DNA of 38,335 nt, from positions 1 to 38,335 of IMG/VR virus record IMGVR_UViG_3300040807_001774, one strand, 5' to 3'. Position numbers and translations under genes: made by a program. Source of the DNA: a virus. The notes under the pieces were generated by a model. It was given only the letters and a program-made list of their open reading frames with translations, searched no databases and was not told the DNA's origin. This document shows, piece by piece, positions 7,481 through 15,572 of this stretch. Within the stretch, counting starts at the first letter, position 1; the number at the start of each line of letters is the position of its first letter.

Positions 7481-7990
7481 TCAGATGTCACTTTCTTTAA
7501 TTGAGTCGAATGTCCATTTGCCATCCAGGAGATCCCAGAGAGCCCGGTCAATTGCTGTGTCTTCCAAGTCGTGCTCTTCAAGCATTTCTCGGTGTCGCTT
7601 AATGCCATTTTTTAGCATGATGATTTGCTTTGCCATGTCATCTTCAAATCGTGCGCCTGTCACGATCATTTTGCTGACTTGGGTTAGGCGCGAGTTGACG
7701 TGGAACTTGAAGCGCTCAATCTTCTTTGTTTGCTTCTCGTAATACGCAAGCGCTTCGCTAAGCAAAGCTTCGCCGCCGTCAATCGCTGAGTACCTTTCGG
7801 TATCCGAGTCAATGTCCGCCTGAATGCGTTCAAGTTGACTCTCAAGGTTCTGGACTAGGGCAATGAGAGCGCGCTCCCAGCGATCCCAGTTTTCCTGCTG
7901 GAAAAGAGTTTCCCGTACGTCTGCGCTTACTCGGTTCTTGACCTCTTCAGCAACAAACTTAGCGAATGCGTCGTCAGTGAGGGTTTTCAT
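7481..7990 (-). CDS. Coiled-coil hypothetical protein
   Basis: A 169-aa helical protein. An ALVQNLESQLERIQADID segment and a later IIMLKNGIKRHREMLEEHD segment have coiled-coil spacing. The start at 7990 is well supported: GGAGG lies four bases upstream and overlaps the stop of the nuclease gene. It is placed between the PD-(D/E)XK nuclease and the zinc-knuckle protein, so it may be an accessory or partner of the recombination enzymes. The family is not recognised. Confidence 0.65.
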   Translation of the reverse strand: MKTLTDDAFAKFVAEEVKNRVSADVRETLFQQENWDRWERALIALVQNLESQLERIQADIDSDTERYSAIDGGEALLSEALAYYEKQTKKIERFKFHVNSRLTQVSKMIVTGARFEDDMAKQIIMLKNGIKRHREMLEEHDLEDTAIDRALWDLLDGKWTFDSIKESDI

Positions 7991-7991
7991 T

Positions 7992-8750
7992 TCACCTCCA
8001 CGCAGGGCACTGCTTCTTGAAGTAACACCAGTTGCATAGGAACGCTTTTCGTGCTTCAAATTGTTCGTTGTTACAGGACTCATCTATTTCTTTCTTTACT
8101 TGCACGACATCAGCCGTGATTGCTTCAATTTTGTCGTCTGTTACTTTTCTACTGATTACTTTCGGTGCTTTCAGATAGATAAGGTCTAGACGTTTTGCTT
8201 CACCTATTTCTAACTCACGGCAAAGCGCAGCATAAATAAACAACTGTGAGAATTTGTCGTCTTCCCATTTCGGTGCAGGAACTTTTCCTGTCTTGTAGTC
8301 GCCGATAATGATTGAACCATCATCGTCAAAGCACAGCCGGTCAATGAAACCTTTAAGTTGAACTCCTCCTAGTTTTCCGTTGAGTTCAAGTTCGATCTCA
8401 TCAACTGTCGTCTCGGTGGGTTCTTCAATGCCCCAGAGATTTTCAATGCAAAACCAAGAATTCCACCGGAAGGTGTTGTGCTTGTCCTTACTGAGGATGA
8501 ACGCAACTTCTTCTTCGTACTTTTCGTTCCATAACTTCCGTGACAGCATGCGCGCTGTGTCAAGCGTCCTGTCATCGGGGTCAGTTGCATACAGTTCTTC
8601 AAAGACCTCGTGGACGAAGTTTCCCATCAGGGTTGCTTCTGTCGGAGGTTCTCTGAGACCGTCAATCTTTTGATACTTGAATTTCAGTGGACACTGCTTC
8701 CAAGTACCTATTGAAGAAGGGGAGAGATGAGGGGGAGGGGTGAATGTCAC
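7992..8750 (-). CDS. PD-(D/E)XK exonuclease with Fe-S cluster (RecB/Cas4-like)
   Basis: A 252-aa nuclease of the RecB/Cas4/AddB type. H47 lies in GNFVHEVFE, D137 in LKGFIDRL, D151-x-K153 in IIGDYKTGK, and Q169 in FSQLFIYAAL; together these make the exonuclease active site. C20 plus C239, C242 and C248 near the C-terminus match the four-Cys clasp that binds a 4Fe-4S cluster in AddB and Cas4. The start is GTG, overlapping the annealing-protein stop (GTGA). An exonuclease beside an annealing protein is the standard phage recombination pair, like lambda Exo and Beta. A lone Cas4 role is unlikely because no CRISPR array is present. Confidence 0.87.
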   Translation of the reverse strand: MTFTPPPHLSPSSIGTWKQCPLKFKYQKIDGLREPPTEATLMGNFVHEVFEELYATDPDDRTLDTARMLSRKLWNEKYEEEVAFILSKDKHNTFRWNSWFCIENLWGIEEPTETTVDEIELELNGKLGGVQLKGFIDRLCFDDDGSIIIGDYKTGKVPAPKWEDDKFSQLFIYAALCRELEIGEAKRLDLIYLKAPKVISRKVTDDKIEAITADVVQVKKEIDESCNNEQFEARKAFLCNWCYFKKQCPAWR

Positions 8751-9421
8751 GCCTCTGACTCTTCCTCACCTCGAATGATGATTTTTGCATCAAACGCTAT
8801 GCGGATGCACTCAACGAGAAGAGCGTCAAGTTGCTCTTCGGTGAACTCATGCGCCTTAGGTACAGGCTTGCCCCCGCTGTAGTCGTTCCAGAATTCTCGG
8901 ATCTGACTGACCTGGTCGTCATCAAACTCGTTGCGATACTTCAGGAACTCTTCGTACTTGGGGTTGACGGCGGGCTGTTGTTCTGCTTCATCTTGAGCGT
9001 ACTCAAGCTCAATGGCGTCAATGTCGCGAGCCAAATACAAGCCGACGCCGAACTGTTGAACTGCTTTCTTCAAAGCATCAGATACGGCACCTTTCATTTC
9101 GTCGCCGAGATCTACGATGTCACCGCTTTTGGTTCGCTTGATCTTTTGACCACCGATGCCGTCCTTCTCCACGACTCGGCCACCGATGACGGCATCAACC
9201 CGGACGTGGGCGACGATGTAGTCGGGATCTAGTTGATCGCGGTAGCAGGAAACAATTGTGCTGTTCCAGTTCTCCACACCCAACACGCGATTCAAGCGTG
9301 TGATGACTTCGGATACAGGAATGTAGGTGAGGCGTGCTCCGCCCTTGCTGAGTGTCTTTTCCATTTCCTCGGGAAAAGGTTCAGACAGTTTCTCGTAGAT
9401 ATGCTTACTGGAATCAGTCAT
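8747..9421 (-). CDS. Rad52/22-like single-strand annealing protein
   Basis: A 224-aa protein. The N-terminal part (YIPVSEVITRLNRVLGVENW) and the signature AVSDALKKAVQQFGVGLYL (about residues 111-130) are those of the Rad52/Rad22 annealing family. It pairs complementary single strands resected by the adjacent exonuclease. The C-terminal third is acidic and probably mediates partner contacts. The ATG is followed by a normal start; the upstream AAG-rich site is weak. Confidence 0.87.
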   Translation of the reverse strand: MTDSSKHIYEKLSEPFPEEMEKTLSKGGARLTYIPVSEVITRLNRVLGVENWNSTIVSCYRDQLDPDYIVAHVRVDAVIGGRVVEKDGIGGQKIKRTKSGDIVDLGDEMKGAVSDALKKAVQQFGVGLYLARDIDAIELEYAQDEAEQQPAVNPKYEEFLKYRNEFDDDQVSQIREFWNDYSGGKPVPKAHEFTEEQLDALLVECIRIAFDAKIIIRGEEESEA

Positions 9422-9432
9422 TTTCTTGCTTT

Positions 9433-9936
9433 CTACTTGTTATTACGGATGTTGATTTTCTCTACCGGCTCGCCGGTTTCACAGTATTCATCTGCAAGGA
9501 TTCCAAGAGAAGACAAAGCGCCGACCCTCCAGTAGGAAGGTTGAACATATTTGAGCATCTCTTTCATCATGTCTTCGTTTGACATGGTTACTTCGCCAGT
9601 GTCTAGGTCAATGGCGGATCTGCTAATGCGTGACGCTACGACGTTTGCTAGTTCGTCATGTTGCCATGCTTTTCTCGGCTTCGACCATCGCCGTTCAACG
9701 GTGTAGCCGTTATCAAGGTCAACGATCTCCTGTTCGGCCATCGCTGCTTGAGTTTTCTTGGACATCTCTTCAAAGATGATGCCCATGTCTGATCGGACAA
9801 TGCTCAACGACACCAAGATCTCGCACATCTGTGCAAGGTCAAAGTCTTCGGAGTTCACTTCCTTGACGTGATCGTAGAGAGCCATCACGTGACGTTTGTG
9901 TTCTTGTAGCCAGTTAGGGATATTTTCAGTAGTCAA
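9433..9936 (-). CDS. Hypothetical protein upstream of annealing protein
   Basis: A 167-aa protein of unknown family. It starts at TTG, with AAGGTGA a few bases upstream; the ATG inside that stretch is out of frame and stops at once. The middle contains DNGYTVERRWSKPRKAWQHDEL, an aromatic/basic patch that could contact DNA. The ends are acidic and helical. It is separated by 11 bases from the Rad52-like gene and lies directly downstream of the terminase gene, so it belongs to the recombination operon. No catalytic motif is visible. Confidence 0.6.
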   Translation of the reverse strand: MTTENIPNWLQEHKRHVMALYDHVKEVNSEDFDLAQMCEILVSLSIVRSDMGIIFEEMSKKTQAAMAEQEIVDLDNGYTVERRWSKPRKAWQHDELANVVASRISRSAIDLDTGEVTMSNEDMMKEMLKYVQPSYWRVGALSSLGILADEYCETGEPVEKINIRNNK

Positions 9937-9968
9937 CTCATCACCTTAATAATTGGTGGACATGTATG

Positions 9969-11273
9969 TCAGATGATGATAGCGGCTCTTTTCCGTTGAG
10001 GCAATCCTAGTCCGGTGAGGTGTGTGAATGCTCCTACGGCGGAGTCAACTTGGTCGTCGTGGTTTGCTGCCTCTGGGAATGACGCAAACTCGTCCAACCA
10101 TTCTGTTAGCCATGATCCACGTACAACTCTGACGTTCCCATTTGCTACCGCTGCGGCGAATGGGCGAGAGCGTGTGACTTTGTCGCCAGTTGATCGGATG
10201 CCAGCGAAGTCGTATCCTGGAAGTACGTAGCGGGCATATTGATCAAGTAGGGCTTTGCCTGATGAACCTGGCTCTTGCTCCATCCTGATGGCAACCGCAT
10301 GTCCGTCTTCGTAGGCTGTTTGAGAGATGAGGTGCTCCACTTGGTGACCGTTAACTCGCGCCTTTTTGACATCCAAGATGTATGCAACGCCTTGGTCAAA
10401 AAGCATTAGTGTTCCGACTGTCCAGTCAGGGTCAGGGTTTGATTGAGATGGCTCCGTGGCTGCTAAGTCCCAGAAACGTACGACTCGGGCAGCGTTGGTG
10501 ACTTCAGGTACATCTAGCGGGTCAATGATGATGAATGATTCTCTTTCAAAGAGACTTCCGAGACTGGTTGTCCACCAGTCACCTTCTTCAAGACGGCGGC
10601 GTTCAACTGGATCCAGTGCTTGTAGCGACTGACGGTATGAACTGGCGTCGATGCCTGGGTTGTCGGTCAACTTGGACGGCACAAAAATGCGACCGTGTTC
10701 TCTTCCCTCAACAATGAATCGTTGCCTAACCCAGTTGGGGGCTGGGTTTGATGCGGCTCGCATGCGGAGAGGAACCTGAGACAGTGGACCAGACGCTGGG
10801 CGACGGAGACGAGAGAATAGGTAGCGGTAATCGGACTCTCTGATTTCGGTAACCTCGTCCATCCCGATGAATTGGAACTCGGCACCTTTGTAGCGCAAGT
10901 AGTCTTGGCTGTTGTTGAGGTATCCAAAAGATATGCGAGCACCAGATGGGAAAACAGCGGTGTAGTTGTTGCTGTTCCAGCGAACGTCAGAGTAGGGGGC
11001 CATCCACGATACAAAACGGTCCATGATTGCTCCGGGGAGAGCCAGGTCGGCGTAGGTGCGCCTGAACAGGATCGCAGAGTAGTTGGGTACGTCAACGTAC
11101 TGAAGTGCTGCCATCAGAAGGGCGGATGACTTGCCACCACCTGCGGCTCCGCCGAAAAGTGCTTCAAGGGCGTAGGTTCGAAGGAAAACTTTTTGAGTGA
11201 CAGAGGCGTCTTCTGGGCAGAACTCCGACATTTTTGGTTCTAAGTATTCTAAGACTTTTTTCCAGTCACTCAT
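9969..11273 (-). CDS. terL: Terminase large subunit (ATPase-nuclease packaging motor)
   Basis: A 434-aa TerL. The ATPase has a Walker A loop GGAAGGGKSS (residues 41-50) and a Walker B FIGMDE (135-140). The RNase H-like nuclease has D269 (RFWDLAATEP), E332 before EPGSSG, and D406/D407/D410 (NHDDQVDSA). I chose ATG 11273 because GGAG lies six bases before it; GTG 11285 would add four residues. No small subunit is recognised nearby. Unusually, the gene is divergent from portal and capsid and is the first gene of the leftward recombination operon. Confidence 0.95.
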   Translation of the reverse strand: MSDWKKVLEYLEPKMSEFCPEDASVTQKVFLRTYALEALFGGAAGGGKSSALLMAALQYVDVPNYSAILFRRTYADLALPGAIMDRFVSWMAPYSDVRWNSNNYTAVFPSGARISFGYLNNSQDYLRYKGAEFQFIGMDEVTEIRESDYRYLFSRLRRPASGPLSQVPLRMRAASNPAPNWVRQRFIVEGREHGRIFVPSKLTDNPGIDASSYRQSLQALDPVERRRLEEGDWWTTSLGSLFERESFIIIDPLDVPEVTNAARVVRFWDLAATEPSQSNPDPDWTVGTLMLFDQGVAYILDVKKARVNGHQVEHLISQTAYEDGHAVAIRMEQEPGSSGKALLDQYARYVLPGYDFAGIRSTGDKVTRSRPFAAAVANGNVRVVRGSWLTEWLDEFASFPEAANHDDQVDSAVGAFTHLTGLGLPQRKRAAIII

Positions 11274-11330
11274 GCGGTGCTCCACTACTTGATCTATGAA
11301 GTAGTATAGGTTGTTGGAATAGAGGTCAAT
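11274..11330. promoter_or_regulatory. Divergent intergenic region between terminase and head genes
   Basis: This 57-base gap separates the leftward terminase operon from the rightward head operon, so both transcripts probably begin here or nearby. It contains the terminase ribosome-binding site and, on +, an AGAGG site for the small membrane protein. I see AT-rich hexamers (TATAGG) but no convincing -35/-10 pair, so promoter positions are not assigned. Confidence 0.35.
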
Positions 11331-11510
11331 GTGAAGAAACTGTTCAGCTGGCTGAAATCACGAGATTTACGTGCAGCAACCGCCAATATCATGATGCTGT
11401 CATTTATACTATTGACATCGGTAGGTGCTGCTTTGTTGTTGCCTGCTGCTGGTTTTATAACCGCAGGTGTCGCCTGTGGTGTTTTCGGCTACCTACTGGG
11501 GTCTGATTAA
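11331..11510 (+). CDS. Small two-segment membrane protein upstream of portal
   Basis: A 59-aa protein starting at GTG with AGAGG five bases upstream. A basic head (KKLFSWLKSRDLR) is followed by two hydrophobic stretches, about residues 20-38 (NIMMLSFILLTSVGAALLL) and 41-56 (GFITAGVACGVFGYLLG), and an acidic end. It ends two bases before the portal ATG. It is the first gene of the head operon. The role is unknown; a holin-like or membrane-docking protein is possible. The GTG start and small size make it easy to miss. Confidence 0.65.
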   Translation: MKKLFSWLKSRDLRAATANIMMLSFILLTSVGAALLLPAAGFITAGVACGVFGYLLGSD

Positions 11511-11512
11511 AG

Positions 11513-13729
11513 ATGGCATGGAATTCTAGACAGACCAAGGATTTGGCATCAGGTTCTCCTGATATGAAAGCCGCATCCCTGAGTCCGGGGGCTCCAGTCG
11601 CCTACAACACGGCAGTTGCCGGTAAGCCATATCGTGATTCATGGGATATTGAGCGTGCATACCGAGAAGGAATGCAGCGTGTTGTTTGGGTTTCCCGTTG
11701 CATTGACGCCATTTCGGGCAACCAAGCGCGCCTCCCGATGATTCTCCGCGACAACAACAGTCCTGTTGGTCAAGTTATTGACAAGGACAACAGCATTCTT
11801 GACATTCTGAATACAAAGAGCAACCCTGCGGAAAACTCTTTTGTGTTTAGGTATCGTCTATCCAGCCAACTTTTGATGTCGAGCCGTGGTGTTTTCATTG
11901 AGAAAGTTCGCGGCAGGGACGGACGAATCATCGCCCTTCAACTGCTTCCACCACAAAGCACGGCTCCAATCCCAGACCCAAAGACGTTTGTTTCAGGTTT
12001 TGAGGTTTCTCTTTCCCAAGGGAAAACTGTTCGGCTGAAGCCAGAAGACGTGATCTGGTTGCGACGCCCCCACCCTCTGGATCCTTACTTGTCAATGACC
12101 CCGATGGAGTCTGCTGGTATTGCAATTGAAATTGAGAACCTTGCTCGGGTCTACAACCGCAATTTCCTTCTAAATGATGGTCGCCCAGGTGGATTGCTCG
12201 TCGTTCGAGGAGAGATTGACGACGACGACAAAGACGAACTCCGTAGTCGTTTCCGTGGAAATCTAAACAAAGCAGGCGCTGTTAGTGTCATTGCTGCCGA
12301 TGACGGTGTTGATTTCGTAGATACCGGAAGCAACCCTCGTGATGCTGCTTACGCTCAGATGCGTCAGTTGACCAAAGAGGAAATCCTTGCCTCTTTCGGT
12401 GTCCCCGAGTCAGTGATTGGCAATGCTGCTGGGCGAACTTTCTCAAATGCCGCTGAAGAACTGCGTGTCTTCTGGATGGAGACAATGCTTCCCCACTTAG
12501 AGCCAATTGCTCGAGGTTTGGATGAGCTTGATCCGCAGTACTACTTGGACTTTGATACGTCAACGGTTCCAATCCTGATTATCTCCAAGCAGGAACGTCA
12601 GCGTTATTTGATGGATGAGTTCCAGCAAGGTCTGATTAGCGTCAACGAGTTCCGTGAGCAGACTGGTCGCAATAAGGTTGAGTCCGAGATTGCCGATCAG
12701 TTGTTGTCGAATCCGAACTTGGTTCCGATTGCTAACACCGAGAAGCCTTTTGCTGTGGAGGAACAGCAACCTGTTGCTGCTGGTGGCGCTGTTCCTGCTG
12801 GACCTGAAGGTGCAGCTCCTGAGCAGGGTGCTCCAGCGGAGAGCGCTCCTGCTGGTGCCCCTGGCGAGCAACAACCCGCCGCACCCGAAGAGGGCGTAGT
12901 CGCTGCCGTTGAGCCCGTTCCGGAGGGACAACTTTCTGCTTCTGGACATGGATCGTACGCCACGAAAATGAACACCCAAGCGCTTTCCGATTGGGATTCA
13001 AAGTCGGATAAGGCAACTGAGCGTTGGACGGACATTATTGATCGGGCGTTTGAGCGTCTATTTGAGCGTCAGCAACGTGTGGTGATTGAGAAAGCCATGG
13101 GAGTGAAGGCACGTCGTGCTATGGCTGATGGGTCTTTGACTGTGGATCAGATTTTTGATCTTGATGTTTGGGATCGCCAGTTGAAAGATGATCTTGAGCC
13201 GCTTTTCCGTGCGGTGCTAGAGGAGTCTGTGGGGTTGATCTCTGAGGAGTCAGGCATGGACGCTACGCCTGATGCTGATGAGGTTAAGGAATACCTTGAC
13301 AATCAGGTCGCTCGCTCCCAGAAGGTGAACGAGTCAACCCGTGAAGAGGTTGCAGCGGCTCTCATTGTGGCGATGGCTTTGACCGCTGATTCTGATGAGG
13401 ATCGGTCAAGTTTGTTGCGTGCGGCTATTACTGCAATCTTCGCCAACTTGCTTGGTAAAAGAAAGCGTATTGCTGCGGAGCATGAGACTCAGACGGCTAT
13501 GAATGCCGGTACTTATTTCGGTAGCAGAATGATTGGTGCTCCTACAAAGACGTGGAAGACCCGTAAGGATGCTCGAGTTCGGCAGGCGCACTCGCTGCTA
13601 GATAACAAGACCGTTGGCATCGCTGATGGGTTTGCTGCCGGGGATACGGTTCTTCGTTTCCCTGGAGATCCTTTGGCTCCGCCTCATTTGACGATCAACT
13701 GCCGTTGCAAGTTGAATTTTGACTCCTGA
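11513..13729 (+). CDS. Portal protein fused to MuF-like head morphogenesis domain
   Basis: A 738-aa protein. Residues about 40-410 form an HK97-type portal (for example VWVSRCIDAISGNQARLP, then EILASFGVPESVIG and a GRTFSNAAEE segment). A long Pro/Ala/Glu/Gln linker spans about residues 413-482. The C-terminal region (about 490-738) ends in the MuF signature: W-x-TRKDARVRQAH, GDPLAPP and INCRC. In most phages portal and MuF are separate genes; fusion guarantees one MuF per portal subunit. The portal forms the dodecameric DNA gate at one capsid vertex. MuF proteins stay in the virion and may be delivered with the DNA. Confidence 0.92.
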   Translation: MAWNSRQTKDLASGSPDMKAASLSPGAPVAYNTAVAGKPYRDSWDIERAYREGMQRVVWVSRCIDAISGNQARLPMILRDNNSPVGQVIDKDNSILDILNTKSNPAENSFVFRYRLSSQLLMSSRGVFIEKVRGRDGRIIALQLLPPQSTAPIPDPKTFVSGFEVSLSQGKTVRLKPEDVIWLRRPHPLDPYLSMTPMESAGIAIEIENLARVYNRNFLLNDGRPGGLLVVRGEIDDDDKDELRSRFRGNLNKAGAVSVIAADDGVDFVDTGSNPRDAAYAQMRQLTKEEILASFGVPESVIGNAAGRTFSNAAEELRVFWMETMLPHLEPIARGLDELDPQYYLDFDTSTVPILIISKQERQRYLMDEFQQGLISVNEFREQTGRNKVESEIADQLLSNPNLVPIANTEKPFAVEEQQPVAAGGAVPAGPEGAAPEQGAPAESAPAGAPGEQQPAAPEEGVVAAVEPVPEGQLSASGHGSYATKMNTQALSDWDSKSDKATERWTDIIDRAFERLFERQQRVVIEKAMGVKARRAMADGSLTVDQIFDLDVWDRQLKDDLEPLFRAVLEESVGLISEESGMDATPDADEVKEYLDNQVARSQKVNESTREEVAAALIVAMALTADSDEDRSSLLRAAITAIFANLLGKRKRIAAEHETQTAMNAGTYFGSRMIGAPTKTWKTRKDARVRQAHSLLDNKTVGIADGFAAGDTVLRFPGDPLAPPHLTINCRCKLNFDS

Positions 13730-13755
13730 TTTACTGAAAGTAGTTTTTCAGTAAA
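13730..13755 (+). terminator. AT-rich hairpin after portal gene
   Basis: A perfect 10-base inverted repeat, TTTACTGAAA and TTTCAGTAAA, with a six-base loop, starts right after the portal stop codon. There is no proper U-tract, so it may be a weak terminator, an RNA-processing site or a stabiliser that sets the portal:protease ratio. Hairpin is seen; function is inferred. Confidence 0.4.
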
Positions 13756-13821
13756 ATATGTCCACTTGTTGGTGCTCTTTGTGAACTATTATTTAAGAGC
13801 GTTACGACAAGAGGAGTTGAA

Positions 13822-15465
13822 ATGCAGATCTCAAATGCATCCGCACATGCCACAGAATTCAAGGCGATCTCTGGACAAATCAATGTAGACGAAGCACAGG
13901 GAATCGTTGAGTGCTTCGTTTCCGGAGTTGGCAACAAGGACAGCGTCGGCGACATTGTCCTTCCTGGCGCTTTTACTGAAAGTTTGAAGCGTCGCAAGCC
14001 TCGCGTGGTGTGGGGACACGACTGGAACCACCCAATTGGGAAAGTTCTTGAGATTTACGAAGTTGGACCAGCCGACAGGCGTTTGCCATCAAAAATGAAG
14101 CAAGCAGGAATTGGCGGTCTCTACGCTCGCGTCCAATTCAACCTCAAGTCCGAAAAGGGGCGAGAGGCTTTCACCAACGTGTCTTTCTACGGAGAAGAGC
14201 AGGAGTGGTCAATCGGCTACAAGACGCTTGAAGCCACGTACGACAACGAGCGCAAAGCGAATTTGTTGCGGGAAGTTGAACTTTATGAAGTTTCCCCAGT
14301 CCTTCACGGAGCGAACCAGCTAACTGGTACCATTTCTATCAAGTCAGATAAAACTGACGATGAAGTATCTTCGTTTGGTAAAAGCAAATGGAAGATGTTT
14401 GATAGGGAATTTGCCGCTCGGATCAAAGAGGACTACCCAGAGATTTGGAAAAAAGGCGGGAACATCAAAGGCAACGCTCAATATGCGATTCTGACAAAAA
14501 TCGCAGAAGAGGGCGGGGTCGCAAAGACTCAAGATCAGATCAACGCTCTCGAATTGCGCGAGGCGTGGGTGGCCCGCCACGAGGGAGACTTTCGCCTTCC
14601 AGGCGTGATCGCTCAGATCAAGTGGTTAGCGATAGGGGGCAGGGGCGAGGACTACATGAAGAACGTAGTCCGGGAAGCGATGAAGAAAGTTGATGAGCGC
14701 AAAAAGAAAGATGCTCTTGACGATCTAGATGAACTTGAAACCGTGATGGCTGAAGAAAAAGGTCATGGCGGGATGGAGTATCACTCGCTGAAAGTAGAGC
14801 TCGCCAAGCGTTTTGGTGGCCCCATCCGTGTTCGTGAAATCCGTGGCGGGAAAGTCACGTTTGATCACATGCATGATGGCGAACCAATGACAATGCGTGT
14901 CGGATTCCGTTACGTTGATGGGGAGTGGATGTTCGGAGAGCCTGAAAAAGTTGTTGTCCGAACGATTTATGTGACTGCCGAAGACGGCGACGACGAAGGC
15001 GGGAACCCGACAGAAGAGGGCGAAACCCCAACTCCTGATACTTACGGAAGTTCTCCCACTGAAAAAGATTGTGGCTGCGGATGTGGGGGCAGTGGCTCAG
15101 GAGACACCATGTCTCGTGTGCGTCAAATGCTTGACCTCATCAAGTCTGACGTGTCCGATGAATTGGAGGAAAAGGTCGGACGTGTCATCAGCGCGGGCAA
15201 TCTTGAGAAACTCCAGACGGCAATGAATCTGTTGCAAGAAGTGATCGCCGCTGGTGGTCGTGCAGAGATTGAAATGAAACTTCGAGCGCCAGCAGAGAAG
15301 TTGTTTGCAATCAAGTCTCACATTGATCCCGTTTTGCAGCATTACTCGGCAATTACTGAGGTTCACGAAGACGGAATCGCTATCAAATCTATTGACGGTG
15401 ACGTGGCGAACTTCAAGAATGCGCTCAAGACAGCAACCGAGTCGTACATCTCCAAGAATAGTTGA
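13822..15465 (+). CDS. HK97-family prohead protease with C-terminal extension domains
   Basis: A 547-aa protein; GAGGAG precedes the ATG. Residues 1-175 form the U35 protease, with catalytic H66 (VVWGHDWNHP) and S130 (EWSIGYKT) and the conserved EVELYEVSPV strand. Residues about 185-300 form a domain common in phage head proteins (DYPEIWKKGGNIKGN, then AWVARHEGDFRLPGVIAQIKW). A further beta-rich segment (about 325-385) is followed by an acidic linker, a C417-G-C-G-C421 motif in a Gly/Ser-rich hinge, and a helical C-terminus of about 118 residues. The protease clears scaffold and trims capsid subunits. The C-terminal helical part could act as the scaffold itself. HK97 proteases alone are about 200 residues, so the extra domains are unusual. 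Confidence 0.88.
   Translation: MQISNASAHATEFKAISGQINVDEAQGIVECFVSGVGNKDSVGDIVLPGAFTESLKRRKPRVVWGHDWNHPIGKVLEIYEVGPADRRLPSKMKQAGIGGLYARVQFNLKSEKGREAFTNVSFYGEEQEWSIGYKTLEATYDNERKANLLREVELYEVSPVLHGANQLTGTISIKSDKTDDEVSSFGKSKWKMFDREFAARIKEDYPEIWKKGGNIKGNAQYAILTKIAEEGGVAKTQDQINALELREAWVARHEGDFRLPGVIAQIKWLAIGGRGEDYMKNVVREAMKKVDERKKKDALDDLDELETVMAEEKGHGGMEYHSLKVELAKRFGGPIRVREIRGGKVTFDHMHDGEPMTMRVGFRYVDGEWMFGEPEKVVVRTIYVTAEDGDDEGGNPTEEGETPTPDTYGSSPTEKDCGCGCGGSGSGDTMSRVRQMLDLIKSDVSDELEEKVGRVISAGNLEKLQTAMNLLQEVIAAGGRAEIEMKLRAPAEKLFAIKSHIDPVLQHYSAITEVHEDGIAIKSIDGDVANFKNALKTATESYISKNS
15099..15111 (+). promoter_or_regulatory. Possible internal ribosome-binding site and start inside protease gene
   Basis: AGGAGA lies four bases before an in-frame ATG (15109), exactly at the hinge between the CGCGC motif and the helical C-terminus. 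Initiation here would give a separate 118-aa helical protein ending with the protease stop at 15465. Lambda uses the same device for scaffold Nu3 inside protease gene C. This is seen as a sequence pattern only. Confidence 0.35.
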
Positions 15466-15518
15466 CAAGCAAGTTCTTAGGGAATATCAGTAAAGTCGGA
15501 TTTTACGTCACAGCGAAA

Positions 15519-15534
15519 TGAAGTCGTTACTTCA
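15519..15534 (+). other. Short hairpin between protease and acidic protein genes
   Basis: TGAAGT and ACTTCA flank a CGTT loop in the 107-base gap 15466-15572. A weaker GTAAA/TTTAC repeat lies just before it (15490-15506). No U-tract follows. The rest of the gap holds an AT-rich stretch (TAAACT near 15554) that might be a -10 element, but no clear -35 is seen. Likely a regulatory or RNA-stability element. Confidence 0.3.
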
Positions 15535-15572
15535 GAACACTGGTTGCGTAGACTAAACTAAATGAGCAACAC

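Noticed and set aside
7992-8750. Cas4 of a CRISPR system
   Set aside because: No array or cas genes; it sits beside a Rad52-like annealing protein as a phage recombination nuclease.
13970-13985. Recurrence of TTTACTGAAAG inside the protease gene, matching the hairpin arm at 13730
   Set aside because: A short AT-rich word in coding sequence without the second arm; likely chance.
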